From positions 806,001 to 870,000 of the forward strand of contig PEDN01001353.1 of the NCBI GenBank assembly GCA_003864495.1: a DNA stretch of 64,000 bases, given 5' to 3'. The notes beneath the pieces were generated by a model. That model was given only the letters and a program-made list of their open reading frames with translations. It ran no database searches and was not told where the DNA came from. This DNA is from Nemopilema nomurai (lineage: Eukaryota; Cnidaria; Scyphozoa; Rhizostomeae; Rhizostomatidae). Shown here in pieces: positions 25,301-38,594 of the stretch (position 1 is its first letter; every line of letters begins with the position of its first letter). A program made the translations under genes and the position numbers.

Positions 25301-28300
25301 TGAAATTGTGCAGATTTCGAATTTCTTCCTTGTAAATAGACAAAAAGCAGAACATGTTAGACATGAAGCAAGTAAAAGTGCCTTGGCGTTTTTGATTATT
25401 TCAAGTTACAGTTAGCGTGAGAAAAAGACGAAGAAAACACATCGATCAATGATATTTAGCGGTGAATCGTCAAGAATAGATTACCGTTTCCCGAACATAT
25501 TTGCCTTGTTCGTCGGTCTTCCGCTGCAGGTCCGTGCAAGATGAGTTATCGTGATTTCGCGTGCACAGATTGACAAAGTAGAAATGCTGGTACCAAACGT
25601 GCGAGCCAGTCTTGGGCGTCTGCTTCACTTCGATCATAGGTCCACCAACATTGGCCATGGGCATCAGGTCATACACGATGCCTGGGGCGGCATTGAACCG
25701 GCATTTGTTGATGATGCAGTCGGTACGTGCTGCATTCGATGTCGTATTGGCACCGCAAGGTATGCACTTGTGGCTTTCTACCTAATTATACGAAAATGCT
25801 CGAGGTGAGGATACTGCACGTGTGACGTCAATCAAAGCTAGAACCGTCCTTAAATTCAACAGATCCGATGAATTATGACCTCATCTAAAGATTATTTACA
25901 ACGTATCTTTGGGTGGAGGCAACAGACCACCCTACAGTTGTCTGTAAGTCATTTGAAGAAGACGGCATATACGGAAGCAGAACAGATGAACGAAACAGGT
26001 TGCAATCGATGCAGATTTGACAGATCAATTGAAGAACACACTGCTTTTAAGCGCGATTTTGTCAGCCTGAAGCCTTGGACACCAAACAATGGCCAATGTA
26101 TGTTTGCGATAGACAGACAGAGTAGTACTTTAGGTGAAATAAATTCGAATTGCATTGCCTAATTCAATCCTTTCTTTGTAACAACAGACACTTTCTGTGT
26201 AATTTTTTAATTTTTTTTAATTTTGTGACAAAGTTGAAATATTTTTGCTGAGCCTTAAATAACAGTTCGCATCACAAACCTTAACTGGGACGTAAACTTT
26301 GCCCTAAAAATAAGCTTGATCTAACTGTGCAAAAATGACAGCAATAGCAGAGGAATTGCATCCCCTTCTGACCAAAATGGGTTATATTGAAACCTAGGCA
26401 CAAAAATTAATTCCATATGCACTATGATAGAACAGATAATGTTTTCGTTAGCTATAGAATTGTTTGAAGACGAAATCAGACGGGGCTTACTGTATCAGCG
26501 AAGGTTCCTTCGGGACAAGGGCTGCATTTAGAGCCATCCGAACTGAATGTTCCAACGGGACACTTTTCGCACGATGAGCCATCTTTGGTGACCTGGCTGC
26601 CCCGGGAGCACTTGATACACTCCTTCATCTGGCCCCCTTCGACTCCTAGAATGCTGATGGAATACACCCTGCCCTCGTAACTAAGAACGTTGGTCGTTTC
26701 GTCATCATTTTGGTGGAACATCCACCTGCAAAAAGAACATCTCAACATGAGATAAACTTGTGAAAAGTTGAAAGTAAATGTAAGTACCGATTACAACACG
26801 CATATCAAGAAGTGCATAGCTAGGAAGAACACTAGTAGTAGCCAAGATAATCATAATGAAATGGATGACAAGCTTCTCTTTGCTGCCTTCGCCAGATCGT
26901 GGCCAGATTTACAGCCAAATAAATGTCAGTTGCTGAAATAAGAGCGCAAAGGCCGTTCTGGCTATTAGAAATCAGAGAGATGATGTGGGTATTTCGCGAC
27001 AAAAAACGCTTCCTACACTGAAACTCCATTTCTTCAGCTAAATACCTTGTAGAGTCACTCAAATATTTTGGTAGCTTCAAATTAAAACGGTCGTCTCACA
27101 TACATCTTGTACAAAATAAACTGAAACAGGAGACTTGAAACAGAACATGAAGTATTCCTTATATTAATTTGTTTGCACATCTTTGTCGACAAGCATTGGC
27201 TACAAAAGGTTACACAAGTGCATATCTGGTTACACAACAGCCCACCTTAGGGTATATCTGCCCGGAGTCGACAAGTAGAAAAAGTGGTTCATGGACGTGC
27301 CATTGCGCAAGTGGTTCTTCCCGTATATAATACAGTCGACATCTCGGACAGTGACCTGGCCATCGCGAATGAGCGAAAAACGCAGAAAACAGTCATCCGA
27401 CCGGGCAAGATTGTTCGTGACCGGGTTGATGCGGCAGTCGACCGAGCAGCGGAACGAAATGAAGGCCCGGTAGTAATTGATCTTCAAGTCCTTCAACTCC
27501 AAGTACGTCTCGAAATTGCCTGGGATCCGCCTAGTTGATATGCTCTTGCCTTGATTTTCCCAGCCACCCTGGGAGCAGATTAAAAACACAGCTGAGAATA
27601 TCCATTTAATGACACTGGCAAACAAAATTGTCCAAGTTGGTACGTACGAAATAGCGTTGGCTAGACATAGAGCACAACACTGCAAAAATGCGCTGATGAT
27701 CATAAAGGGAACAAGGTACAATAATTAAAGAGGACTTGGCCTATTAAGTGCTCAATCAGTATCGAACAAGGAGCTTGTAATGGTGAATAAGAAGCGTTGA
27801 AGCAAGGGTGTAAACAAAGCATTCGCAAGCAAAGGAGCACCGGTCATCGCCTGAACATACCAAGGAGCACCCGTCGCCTGAACAGCGAGTTGTGAACGGC
27901 TTTGGGATCGGGCCTTTTGGCCACTCTCTGACCAGGATGCCTGGGATTGCCGCCATTCCATCCTTGCACCGGGCACACTCGCCCTTGTCATTGACGACGT
28001 CCCCCGTCTGGCAGTGGTCGCAGTAATATTTGTCAGACGAGGTGTCGGTTTGGTGCATCGCCTTGAGGGTGGACCCGGGGGCACATGTGCAGTTGGTGAG
28101 GGAGGGGCCACGGGAACTGGAAATGCAAGGACCGCCGTCCATACCTTAAAAAGAAACCTTATTCATTACCATATGCATTATTCTATCCATTATTCAATTC
28201 ATTATTACATTTCATTACCATATTCCACAGAGACATTAAAGACGCATGAGGCATGTACGAATAAAATCGAATGGGGGTTTCAGAAACAGATTCATTAGAT

Positions 28301-31300
28301 CACGATATCTATGTTGGGCATGAATTCATTAATAGCTTTCGCTCATCATCTAGTCGCGATAAAGCCTATCTATAATTGTCCAGAAATACAAAGAAGGTTT
28401 GTGTCACCTTCTTTGCGCTCAGCAGAATAACTACAGCAACCAACCACACACTGTTGCCGTTAAAAATCTCTTACTTAAATCTAGGGAACCTTTCTATAGC
28501 GAAGGGAGACCACACCTGGCCATTTGGGAGCAGAAACGCTTTGGTATCTCACAACCTGTCCATCCTTCATGAAGCACTTGTCAATGGGATCTGGCACTAG
28601 ACGGTAGTCTGACTCGGTGCATTCCTTCAAGTTGAAACACTCTTTGTCACCTATGTGGGAGAACGTGTTCTTTGGGCACTTCAAGCATTGTGTCTGTCCC
28701 TTCTTGTTCTGATAATATCCATAGGAGCACTTGGTGCACTCTGTGCTGCCTTCTACCTTAGAATAGGTTCCTTCGGGGCAAGGGGTGCAAACCGAGTGAA
28801 GCTTGGTTCCTCCAACCTTGCAAAACAGGAAATGTCAAAAAGACACAAATTTCATTTAAAAGACAAAATCTTTTTTAAAAGAGAACATCTCATTTAAAGA
28901 TAAAATCTCGTTTAAAAATAAAATCTCATGATGATATTAATGGTTAAGAGACACCGTAAAGTAAATAGATACCCAATGAAAAGTATGCCGTGCTCAATAC
29001 GTAATGCCATAAAGTTGTCTATTCAAAATAAAACAATTTCTTGTAGGTATCAAAATGCTTCAAACTGTAACATTAGAAGGTCACCAAGTTGATACAGCAA
29101 ACTATCGTCAAGAAAGTACGTTATGCCGAAAAACCTGTGCGTTTCTAATAAATTTGTCGTTTCCTGATAATAGAGCTTCATGCAAGAAAAACCTCTATCT
29201 ATGTATTGAAATAGATCGCTATAATCAAAGCGATACCCCGTATCAGGCGACTGTTTACCGTCCTTCTCAACTGATATCAAATTAAGTATCGTTTTGGTAC
29301 TATTAGAAAAGCAGCCATCTCCACGATCCATTTCCACGCCCTCCGTGCCCGCGAGTTCCATACGATTCCCGCGAGTTCCATTCGATTCCCGCGTGCTCCA
29401 TTCCATGACCGCGTCTGCACCACAACCATGTAAACTTGACCCATGTACCCCTACCCCCTACTTTACTGTAACAGGGACTATGCTGCCTTCGAATCCTTTG
29501 CCACTTTAATAGATATTAATTTTGCTCAAGAGAGAACACAGAAGGTGAACGACTCGTGCTGAGGTTATTCACTGACTAATCACGTAAATGACAGGGTTGT
29601 GTTTATGGAAGAAATCGAGGTTATTTCATACAATCCTATTACATAACCCCCCTGGCATGTTGACGCAAAGATCCTTCAGCTCCTTGTTACCTCCTTAGAT
29701 ACTTGGTGCAGGAAATTTTGGGGCCAAAGGAAGCAAAAAAAAACTCACAAAGGTGACATGGGCAATATATGCGACGTCCAGATAGCCAGCGTGCTTGTCA
29801 CAGCTGCTGATGTGCCACCACCGAAACACGTGGGTACCCTGAACAGAAGCAATGAAATCTGGATTAATGCTGATAACTTGTAGACAAAATTCTCATTTCC
29901 CACTCAAGACAGTTTTGTGAAAAAACGGCCAATTCTCTTTGCTAAGCAGACTGACAATAGAAGGTAATACAAGAATTCCTGTACTTAATTTGAGGCCAAA
30001 TGGCTTAAGGCCCAATACTGATTCTAGAAACCTAGTTGTTTTTAATACACCTAGAGACTGTACTGTGTGATTACACGGTCTGCTGGAATTGAAATGGCAT
30101 GACAAGCTGGGAATATTAAGCCGAATGATGCTGACCATCACATTGACAGCAATCGTCTTCGGGGACAAAGAATCCTCTTTCACTCTATCCAACATGACTG
30201 TATTAATATATTTCTCGTTTATTCCTAAGACGTTGATTAAGCATTCAAATGGATGGCGATAGGATTGTGAAGCCACCCGCAAGACCCTTAAGTGGGAGAA
30301 ATGATCGCCTTTAGTGAAATTACAGTGGTCACCGGATCGTAAAGGACAGAATACATGAGTCGCGTTGAAAAATGCCAGGCGTGGCAAGGACTCTTTTGAC
30401 ATGGGTCTAAGCATCAATCAAGGCAGCGGCGATACTCATCTTTACACTGGGTAATACTCTGCATGTTACCGGCATTAATCAAAGGACGCAGTGCGCAGCT
30501 CACTAGCACAGAGAGCGCAGATGAAATTTATGGCAATAGAAGCACATATCAAGCATTTCCTGACAGTAAAAAGAACGGAGCCTGTGCAGTATAATCACAT
30601 TGCAACTGAGCACGTGAAGCGGATTCGCAAGCATATCGCGCGCAATATATCGTGAAAGTGCCCACGTGAAATGGAATATGCACAATTGTGATTGGCTAAT
30701 GTTTGATTGACAGTTTGAGCTCGCTGGCTAGGAGTTGCTTAAATGTGTTTCCATCCCCTTTAAGTCCCAACTTCATTCACAATAGCGTGGGGCAACTTTG
30801 AATCGAAAAAGCAACAGGGAAGCCGGATTTATTGTTGGTCTTTGGGCCACATACTCGAACAATTTCTATTATCTGCCACTGTTGAGATTCGCTCCTGTTA
30901 ATTCTAATGTTAATCCGAGTCTAATGATTAATCAGTCTGAGCCACTGTGAATTTCAAGAGGACAGACGTTCGCATGCTCTTTGCTGTGCATTTGTTATGT
31001 AATTCAGTCGATTTATGCGGCCAAGGTGCATTTTATATCTCATAGTCTATATATTTGAAGGGATTAATGTTTAGCTCATTACACGTTTCTTTAGACTGCA
31101 CTGGCCCACACCTTCGCAGTAGTTAAGGACACTTTGTAAAACAGAAAAGCTGCAAGACTTTTCGGTGGTAGAAACACGCCCTGCGGATTGGTTAACGTAA
31201 AAACGAAGGTCGTCGATGCATGCATGCATACAGGTTGACCAACGAACGTCATCAATAATAATCATTGTGATGCAGCAGTTAAATATTTGCAGAGCCATGC

Positions 31301-34300
31301 AAATTCTTTGCATTGCATACAATTTATTACGCACAATGTATTCGTGTCGATCTCTATGCACGGTACTGTTTGCGCCAACTCTCCACAATCTCTCCAGAAT
31401 CAAATGGCAGGTTTGAACGCCTGGCTTGAAGAGAATTCGCAGCTGAGGCCTGGTTGACCACGTTTTACGTGGGGGCTTAGTTAGCAGTTCTTCGCCTAAC
31501 CTTGGTGCTTACATTTGGACTTCAGTCAACAAAAGTTAAGTTAGAAACACCAGGCAGTGCTGCATATTTTTCGGTAATACGGAGTTTTGAAATTGAAACG
31601 TTCGCTTCTATTTGAGAGCGCGATTACGGGAGCCAGGCTTAACGTAAGTTGCAAAGGTAAATTACGACTGAAAACAGTGCTTAAACGAGTGCAAATAAGA
31701 CTTGGTCAACATCGCAGTAAGCCATAAAACGCAAGCGAGAAAGGCATTGGTAACCGTTCATGAGAAACTTTAAAATCTTGGCATTTTAGTCATCATTTAC
31801 TCGATGAATTTTCGGATATGTGGGCTGAAAATCCTTTACATTGATGTTTCAAGCTGGGAGTTCTGCTAATTTGTAAATATTGATTTTAACCGAAACAGAG
31901 AATAAGAGTCCCTACATATGTAAAATAATTAATTAATTTCGAGAATCCTGATAGCTCACAAAAACTCCACATGTCTCAGCATACATTTTGTAGACTGTTC
32001 GTAAATAGTAGCTACATCTTTGCTCAAATTGTTTTACTCCGTTGCATTAGTGCGCAGAAACATGCGCAAAAGCAATCGATCGATTAATGCGGAGAATCGA
32101 CTTACCGCAGAGACGTTGAACTTGAAGACATCCCAAGAGAATTGGACATCGACTTTGAGAACGAGCTTATCGTCGACGTAGAACATTAGACCCTTCCGGC
32201 ACTGGCTGCCCTTCTTTGGACAAGGAATGCCATCCACCTTGTAGCGGAAACTAATGTAGTTCTCTCCCTCCCCAGCATTGTAGAAAGCCATGTATGTTTG
32301 GAGGACTTTGTTTTCCAAGCACGAAGTCGGATCTGTAGCATTAACTGCCATCGACGAAACCAAATGGGTGAAGTCGTCTATAATTCAATGACACATTTAT
32401 AATTGGAACAGCATCGGCACTGGAGCCTGGGGTGAAGTCACGGCACCGATCAATGCCGAGATGTTCACTGCTCGCTATACATGCATATATGGTTATTGTT
32501 TGATTACTATACGAAAATAGAAGAATGCTAGTCAATCGACCATGACCATACCCAGCGAAAATTCTACATGAGTAGGAGAGGGATCGAGCAACTAATGGTC
32601 ACATGGGCATTTGGTGGAAAAAGAGGCAGATAAGAACAAGTTTGACATTTTTGGGTGGGTTGAAAGTTGTGAAGGGCAGAGAAGAGGTTGTTTCTTTAAG
32701 AAAAGCCGACATGCGAGATTGGTGACGACCCACAGCCCCAAACGAGGATTGGGGATGACGATGATGATTATGACAATTGACAAATGATGACGACTGTCAC
32801 CTCCTCCAGCTAACGGGGTCAATGGGTGGTACATGCACTATAAGTAAACTTCTAATGAGGAAGTGATACCACAACTGATTCTAATATGTTAACGTCATTT
32901 GCCTAGCAATTTCCCTACCCATGCGAATATGGAAAATTCAAAAGGTCCTAGGTTAGAGTAATGCTTCAACGGGAGAGTTACAAGAATACAAGCACTTCTG
33001 ACTTTACTGACTTTTCAAAAGTTCCCCCATTTATGCATAAAACAAGAGTAGGTGAGTGGAAATTCGCGTAGCCTCGAATTCCTTGATTTTTCTGAGGCTA
33101 CTCCCGGTTACTCGTGCTGATATGATTGGTAACTTTTATTTTGGTCAATCTTTTAGTCTTATGAGGATTATCGAAATTTGAACTTGGATAATCTAGGTTG
33201 GTCGTGCTCCTTTTGTGGGTTTTGGGTTACTTCACAGTAATCAAATTAGTTTTCAGAGTTCTGTGTCTTCTAGAAATTGTCTAAAAACAACACTAGCTGC
33301 AGTTACAGTAGATAAATTTTCGCTTGAATAACAGTTATAATTTTTTGATGGGAAGGAACGCAATCCTTTTGGGTGGAGGGAAACATGGTCTTAGCATTGA
33401 AGACCATACGAAGATTTACCACTGAGTAGCAGAAATTTATGGCTTTCTTTATTTGGTTTTCAAATTTTAGAGAAACATCACCATCCCAAGGTAATTTAAA
33501 GTAAACAAGGCACTTTTCAGGTACAAAATGCTTGTCAGATATGAAACTGGTAATCGTTCGCTTGAAACACCTCGATATGACATTACAGTCATTTCTTCAA
33601 CTAGCACCACTTAGGCGTGTCATCATAGTATTAATATCAAAATATCAGCTGATCGGAATAGAAAGTCGAGCAGTTTCTTACGAGACGGCTGCCATCCATT
33701 ACACATCCCTTCCTTCATGACTGTTGTGCAGTATGGCGTGAATCGGTAGCCACTCCCAGGGACGTTCAGTGAGCCGTTCCAACGCTCCCACGTGTCAATT
33801 ACCATGCCACCTACGCTGTAATTTCCCGACTTGCACTTCACGCAGCGCCAAGAAAAGGAAGGGCTTGTTATGATTTCGATGCCCAGGCCTTCCTTGCACA
33901 AGCACGGTAGGTTGTCAATAATGGTTGGTACAAAAGAACCATTTACAGTTGGGTCACTGAAACATAAAAAAAGAAATATGTCCATTAATAAAACAACGCA
34001 GGTTTACTCAAAACCACGGCGAGTTGGCATGGCTTACTGAGAGGACGAATAACCCCCGTATTGCGTCACATTGACATAAGATAACACGGCCACAAAGCCA
34101 TTGTTCAGAAAATTATCACATCCCGTCTTTTTTGGAATGACCTAGATATCGAAAGTATAGTTCTACGTAATCAGTGCATAAATGGTACAAAACCATTCAT
34201 CGAATGCTTAACCTAAACCTTTCGCATCAAACTTAATTCTTTTTCAATATTTAAGTCAATTCTTTAAATAATGGCTGGGCTGAGGATAGAAACGTCTTTT

Positions 34301-37300
34301 CTTTCACCTTTTCATTGATGTAAAAGAACTAGATCTTAATGCGCTGTCAAGAGTGTTGTTTTTCACAGTCCTCAAACGATTTTCAAGGTCGAGTTGACAA
34401 AAATACTCGAGCTAACTCAGGTCATTGCCGCTGTTACCGTCAAGACAGCGTTGCGATTAGCGGGACACGACAATTTATTAGTTTCATATGAATTTCAAGC
34501 TTGTTGGATTGGCCTGAAAGTAACAACTTTGTTAAAAAAAGAATGAAATGTGACGTTGGTTCGTCAGCCGCAGCTGTAGCGAGAGGATTGATATAACGAT
34601 ACTGAGTTTATATCATCTGCACGATTCACCAGTTCATTGGTCTGTTGTTCCTTTCTTTCGTGTTGTGCCAACTTGAACGTTTCTTATTTCACGGAGTCAG
34701 ATGAGTGACATAAAAGACGCGCGTCAACTGCTTCCGAGCTTAGAATACATGAATTACCCATAGTTATAAAGATAAAGATGTAAACAGTTTATAAAGACAT
34801 AGAGTTATCAGTCATGAAGAAAGATGTGGCAAGAGATGGCGTTAGATTAGGTCGGGAGGAAATGACGTAAGATTCCTGGGCTAAGGGAAAGTATAGGCAT
34901 GGGCAGGGCCCCTATATAAGTCAAATGAAACTAAACATTGCTTACTTAGACGATTAGAATCAGAATATATTGTTACCGCTGCAATCTGATATAATTGCTT
35001 TTACCTTCTACAACTACTTTACTTTCACTCCAGTCAAAAGTGTGTCAAGCATGCAAACATATAAACTTTTTATCCATCAAAAAAATCATTAGGCATATTG
35101 CCAATGACAACGAATTGAAAAATCATTCGCTTATGAAACGGGAAATTATTACGTATTAACTAGCATAAATTTGTGAGACAGTTTGTGATCTTAATAAGGA
35201 ACCACAGTTTTTCATTGTTTACTGTTGGACCTGGACTGCAATTAATAAATGGTCGGATTCCATAAGACAATGAAAATAGAAAGTGGTGATGTTGGTTAGG
35301 ATCTTTTAAACAATCATGGATAATCCTCTAATGACATCACTTTTGATTGTCTTCATCATACCATGTTCAATCCCTGTAGCAAATGAAACTGTTGCCATTG
35401 ATATTGCAAATGATGATACCTATGCCAAATGGTTCTTGCTAGCTTATTGTCTCTTTGCTTTGACTCTTAAGTAGCCACTGATCTTCAGGTACTGTCAATG
35501 ATGTTCTCGTCGACTCAAATTTTTTTATTATTATCACTTTAAATCAGCAATTTAACACTTTATACTAAAATCTTCTGTTTTGAGAAGGAACTCTTTCTCA
35601 GAAGGCACATCAATTTCAATTTAATTGCAACTTTTATATAAGCATCCAAAAAAAATATATTCTGCATAGTAATTCACTAAAAAAAGTAATTTAATATACA
35701 TGGCATGTGATTGCAGAGTGCTAAAATAGTAATAAAATTGAAAATTAAGTTATATATTATTGATGTTATTTTCATTAATGGATAAGTTTCCTGATGTTTT
35801 CATGACAACAAGGTTTAATAATAGGATGTGTCTTTCTCATATAGCTAACCTAGCAGGAGCTTATCATGTATTTTATGTAACAAGCTCATTCTGCTACAGT
35901 AACTGTAACCATCAAATAAAGACCTGTTTATGACAGTGTGTCTGATAACAGCATAGTAGGATTTATTGTGATAGTCAAGAACACAGGAAGGTGAAATTTT
36001 TACTAAAAGAATAATTTTGCACATACAATCTAGCAATCATATTGAATCAAACTTAGAGAGAAGTTTTTCTCAAAGACATGGCATGCTTAGCGCGAAGATG
36101 ATACTTGATGATTGTTATTATTTGTTAGTAGCATTAGTGTTTTGATGTTTTAGTCCTGTGGTGCTGCTTAAGCTTGACACTTACATAATTTCTTATGATT
36201 ATCAATAATAGCTGTTACCATGCCGACAAATATTATAGCATTCCAATTCAAAGAAATAGTACCTGCCAGGTAAAGCCTCATTGGAGCCATGAGCTTTTTA
36301 TCTGTTTACAATCAACCTAGATAAATATTATGCAAGCTGCCCATATGAAATGTGTATTTGATCTGCTGACCAAACTATTATCTCCTTTGACTTCCATTCT
36401 AGAACTTGATTTGGTTTCAATACCTAACTTTTCAATTGAATTTCATTCCACTACCATATTAAGGCAGAGCTGTCATTAAAAACTCTAAATACTTTGATGT
36501 TATTTTATTACAAATGCTACTCTAAGAAGGTAAATTGTCCCTAAATGATAGGAGGGCCTCTTCAATTTACAAAAAAGTTACCTGTTGTTAAATGAACATT
36601 TACCTCCATTTTTAAAAATTAAACAAAAATTTTGAAACATTCAGTGCATTTCTTTGAAGCATTTGAATGGTGTGGGAAAAAAGCTTTAAAATTAAAAAAA
36701 GACAGAAACTTTATTATTGCATACTAGAAGCACTTTTCCTCAGAAACCTTTCAGGGCATGCAAATGTTTGGAAATGACCAAAGCTAACAAAATAAATAGG
36801 CTGCTATGGATTGAAGGCCACGTGAGAGGCTTCCTATGTGAGTAAATGCTGATTAGCTGAGACATAATTAATACACATCTATCAGTTGGTCTTTTCACAG
36901 GTCAGTAAACAACCTCTCTCTTTCTGCACAGTAAAGGGTCTTACATGGAAAAAAATCAGACTCCAAATCTTGCAGATAAAAGAGAGCTTCTGTCCAATGA
37001 CTTAAAATTGTTAACAGAATGGTCTAAAAAACAATCCTTTTTCTTCAGTGACCTAATTGATTGAAAAAGTACATTAGTCTTAGTAGGAGATATTCCATAG
37101 ATAAAGAAACAGTTTTTGGAAACAGTTTTAGAGCCAGTCTACTCTGACTGGTCCAAAAACCGCTTCTAATGTATATATATGTAACAAAAAGGTATAAGAT
37201 TGGTTTTCTTTTATGATTAATAATGCACATGATAGATCTGTTATCAAGATTGTTTTCAACTTCTATATATACTTCATGTAACACAAATTAACATGATTAT

Positions 37301-38594
37301 GTAATATCTTCCATTAGTATCTATTATGCATTTTCATCCTTTCTTACAAACCGTGGATTAATAATCAGTAAATATTATCAACAAATAACAGTCTAAATAA
37401 GCAGATATTTAAATATAAATTACAGATTGATGTTGCCTTGACTATGGTTTTAACTAAATGATAAAAATTGGTCATCATTTAAATTTTCCATTGTGAAAAA
37501 ACCAAGTGTATATCAATTATAACTGAGTTTTATTCACAAAGTCAAAGAGTTCGCCATCATCTATTATCTAGCATAAGCCGTCATGCCCTATCAATTGCAT
37601 CGAAATTTTTTCTGGACAATATCACCGCCAGTCCACGACTTACATGGCACATGAGTCAATTCTTATTGGATTATTCGCCATTGCTTTGAGGTGCAGCCCA
37701 GCAAATCTAGTCCTGCTTCGGTGATATTGTTAATGGACAAAAGTCCCTAGACAAACAACAATGACCATTTTAAATATCCATCAATGAAATGTAATTACAG
37801 GTGGCAATATTCAATACATTGGCATGCTTGAAATTTGCTGGAGCGATAACGTTTTATTCCGAAAAGCCTCAATGGACAAATGAAATTCACGCCAACTGAA
37901 AGCCAAACTAATGCAAACGTGAACATCCTTGGCTTTTACAAGCAAAGATAAACAAAAATCCCCCTTCGTAGATAAGAATATTGTTTCCGTCCTGCTTTTA
38001 CTCAATCGGCCGATTTGCGTCAAAAAGCCACGAGGACGTCTATACCTTTCGTGCGATGAAAACTATTTGAAACCATCATGAAATTTTTGAAATGGAGAAA
38101 GGCAGTGATTTCAGTTTAATTATGAACATTTACACTGCTCACTTTGAAACAGTAAAAATGCACAGATCAAAAAAACAGCGTAAACTTTGTCTTGATGGGG
38201 CAAACCCAGTTTGAACAATGAGAAGCTTTCTCCTCTTGACGATGACAGCGTTGCGCGGATGACAAAATTTCCAACCATTCCCAAGCGAGTCATGAATATG
38301 ATTTCATTTAATTATAAATGGAGTAAATAATGACTCTCTTAGTTATGAAAGTGAGCTGCTGATCTTTTTCTTTCGCAAAATGAGCAACACGTCGAGGCTT
38401 ACAAAACACGATTAAATTACTCACCAACGGTTTTTTATAAACGGAATAATTGATCGCGTCCTGTTTTCATTGCAGGGCAAAAGAAGACTGCCATAATCCG
38501 AAGATAAACATGCCCGTCCAGCTTGGATCTTCAAAAGTGTGTAATCCGTTATAAAGAAGAAGATGATAACAAACAAACAACGGGCACCCGCCAT
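22108..38594 (-). CDS. ELAPOR1: ELAPOR-like (KIAA1324/EIG121) endolysosomal type I membrane protein
   Basis: Homologue of ELAPOR1/2, type I membrane proteins of the Golgi, endosome and lysosome with cysteine-rich repeats and a mannose-6-phosphate-receptor-like lumenal region, linked in vertebrates to autophagy and BMP signalling. Exons, high to low: 38425-38594, 34038-34141, 33682-33956, 32106-32344, 29749-29838, 28516-28816, 27861-28144, 27246-27568, 26491-26725, 25485-25781, 24890-25136, 24157-24356, 22108-22317. Total is about 991 codons (human ELAPOR1 about 1,013 aa). Family hallmarks: repeated CxxCPxGTxS motifs, the THVFRWWHI segment, the CRFNAAPG block, the YLLWRSLYACPIC block, one membrane helix and a short tail. 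The signal-peptide exon ends in phase 2 and the next exon begins in phase 0, so an exon of length 1 mod 3 is probably missed in the 4.3-kb first intron. It could be the single ancestor of vertebrate ELAPOR1 and ELAPOR2. Confidence 0.82.
27246..28816 (-). other. Cysteine-rich repeats of the ELAPOR-like protein
   Basis: Exons 28516-28816, 27861-28144 and 27246-27568 encode the TNFR/ephrin-receptor-like cysteine modules typical of ELAPOR: CTPCPEGTYSKVEGSTECTK, CSYGYYQNKKGQTQCLKCPK, then CTCAPGSTLKA, CDHCQTGDVVNDKGECARC. They lead into the SVDCRINPV / DVDCIIYG segment, where vertebrate ELAPOR has its CSVNCELYFMVG stretch. Exon 26491-26725 adds two further modules (CEKCPVGTFSSDGSKCSPC, then PEGTFADT). 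Phases agree across all these junctions. Confidence 0.8.
28849..28930. repeat. Degenerate ~18-bp tandem repeat
   Basis: About four imperfect copies of a GATAAAATCTCGTTTAAA-like unit in the ELAPOR intron just upstream of exon 28516-28816. Low complexity; no coding meaning. Confidence 0.7.
29348..29407. repeat. 20-bp tandem repeat, three copies
   Basis: Three consecutive copies starting CCCGCGAGTTCCATACGATT, with the third diverged, in the ELAPOR intron between exons 28516-28816 and 29749-29838. It is locally CpG-rich against an AT-rich background. Confidence 0.85.
29839..32105. other. ELAPOR intron with an unexplained open frame
   Basis: A 2.3-kb intron between exons 29749-29838 and 32106-32344. 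It contains a 174-codon minus-strand open frame (29893-30417) that I cannot assign to any family. The remainder shows no gene, RNA or repeat I recognise. Confidence 0.5.
34142..38424. other. First intron of the ELAPOR-like gene
   Basis: A 4.3-kb AT-rich intron; 34900-37600 is especially poor in open frames. The reading phase (signal exon ends in phase 2, next recognised exon starts in phase 0) implies at least one further small exon here, which I could not locate. I see no transposon ends or RNA genes. Confidence 0.55.
38425..38594 (-). other. Signal-peptide exon of the ELAPOR-like gene
   Basis: ATG at 38594 opens MAGARCLFVIIFFFITDY, a basic n-region and hydrophobic core typical of a signal peptide. 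It is followed by a cysteine segment (ACLSSDYGSLLLPCNENRTRS) that resembles the N-terminal ACKESEYxYEYTxCD block of vertebrate ELAPOR1. The exon closes with a consensus donor GTGAGT at 38424. I assign it to this gene by position, strand, and the shared cysteine spacing; the phase gap to the next recognised exon leaves some doubt. Confidence 0.65.

Noticed and set aside
30661..30715. GATTGGCTAATG stretch in an ELAPOR intron, similar to one near 2567, considered as a dispersed repeat or promoter
   Set aside because: Similarity stops after about 12 bp, and no start codon or exon follows within a sensible distance.
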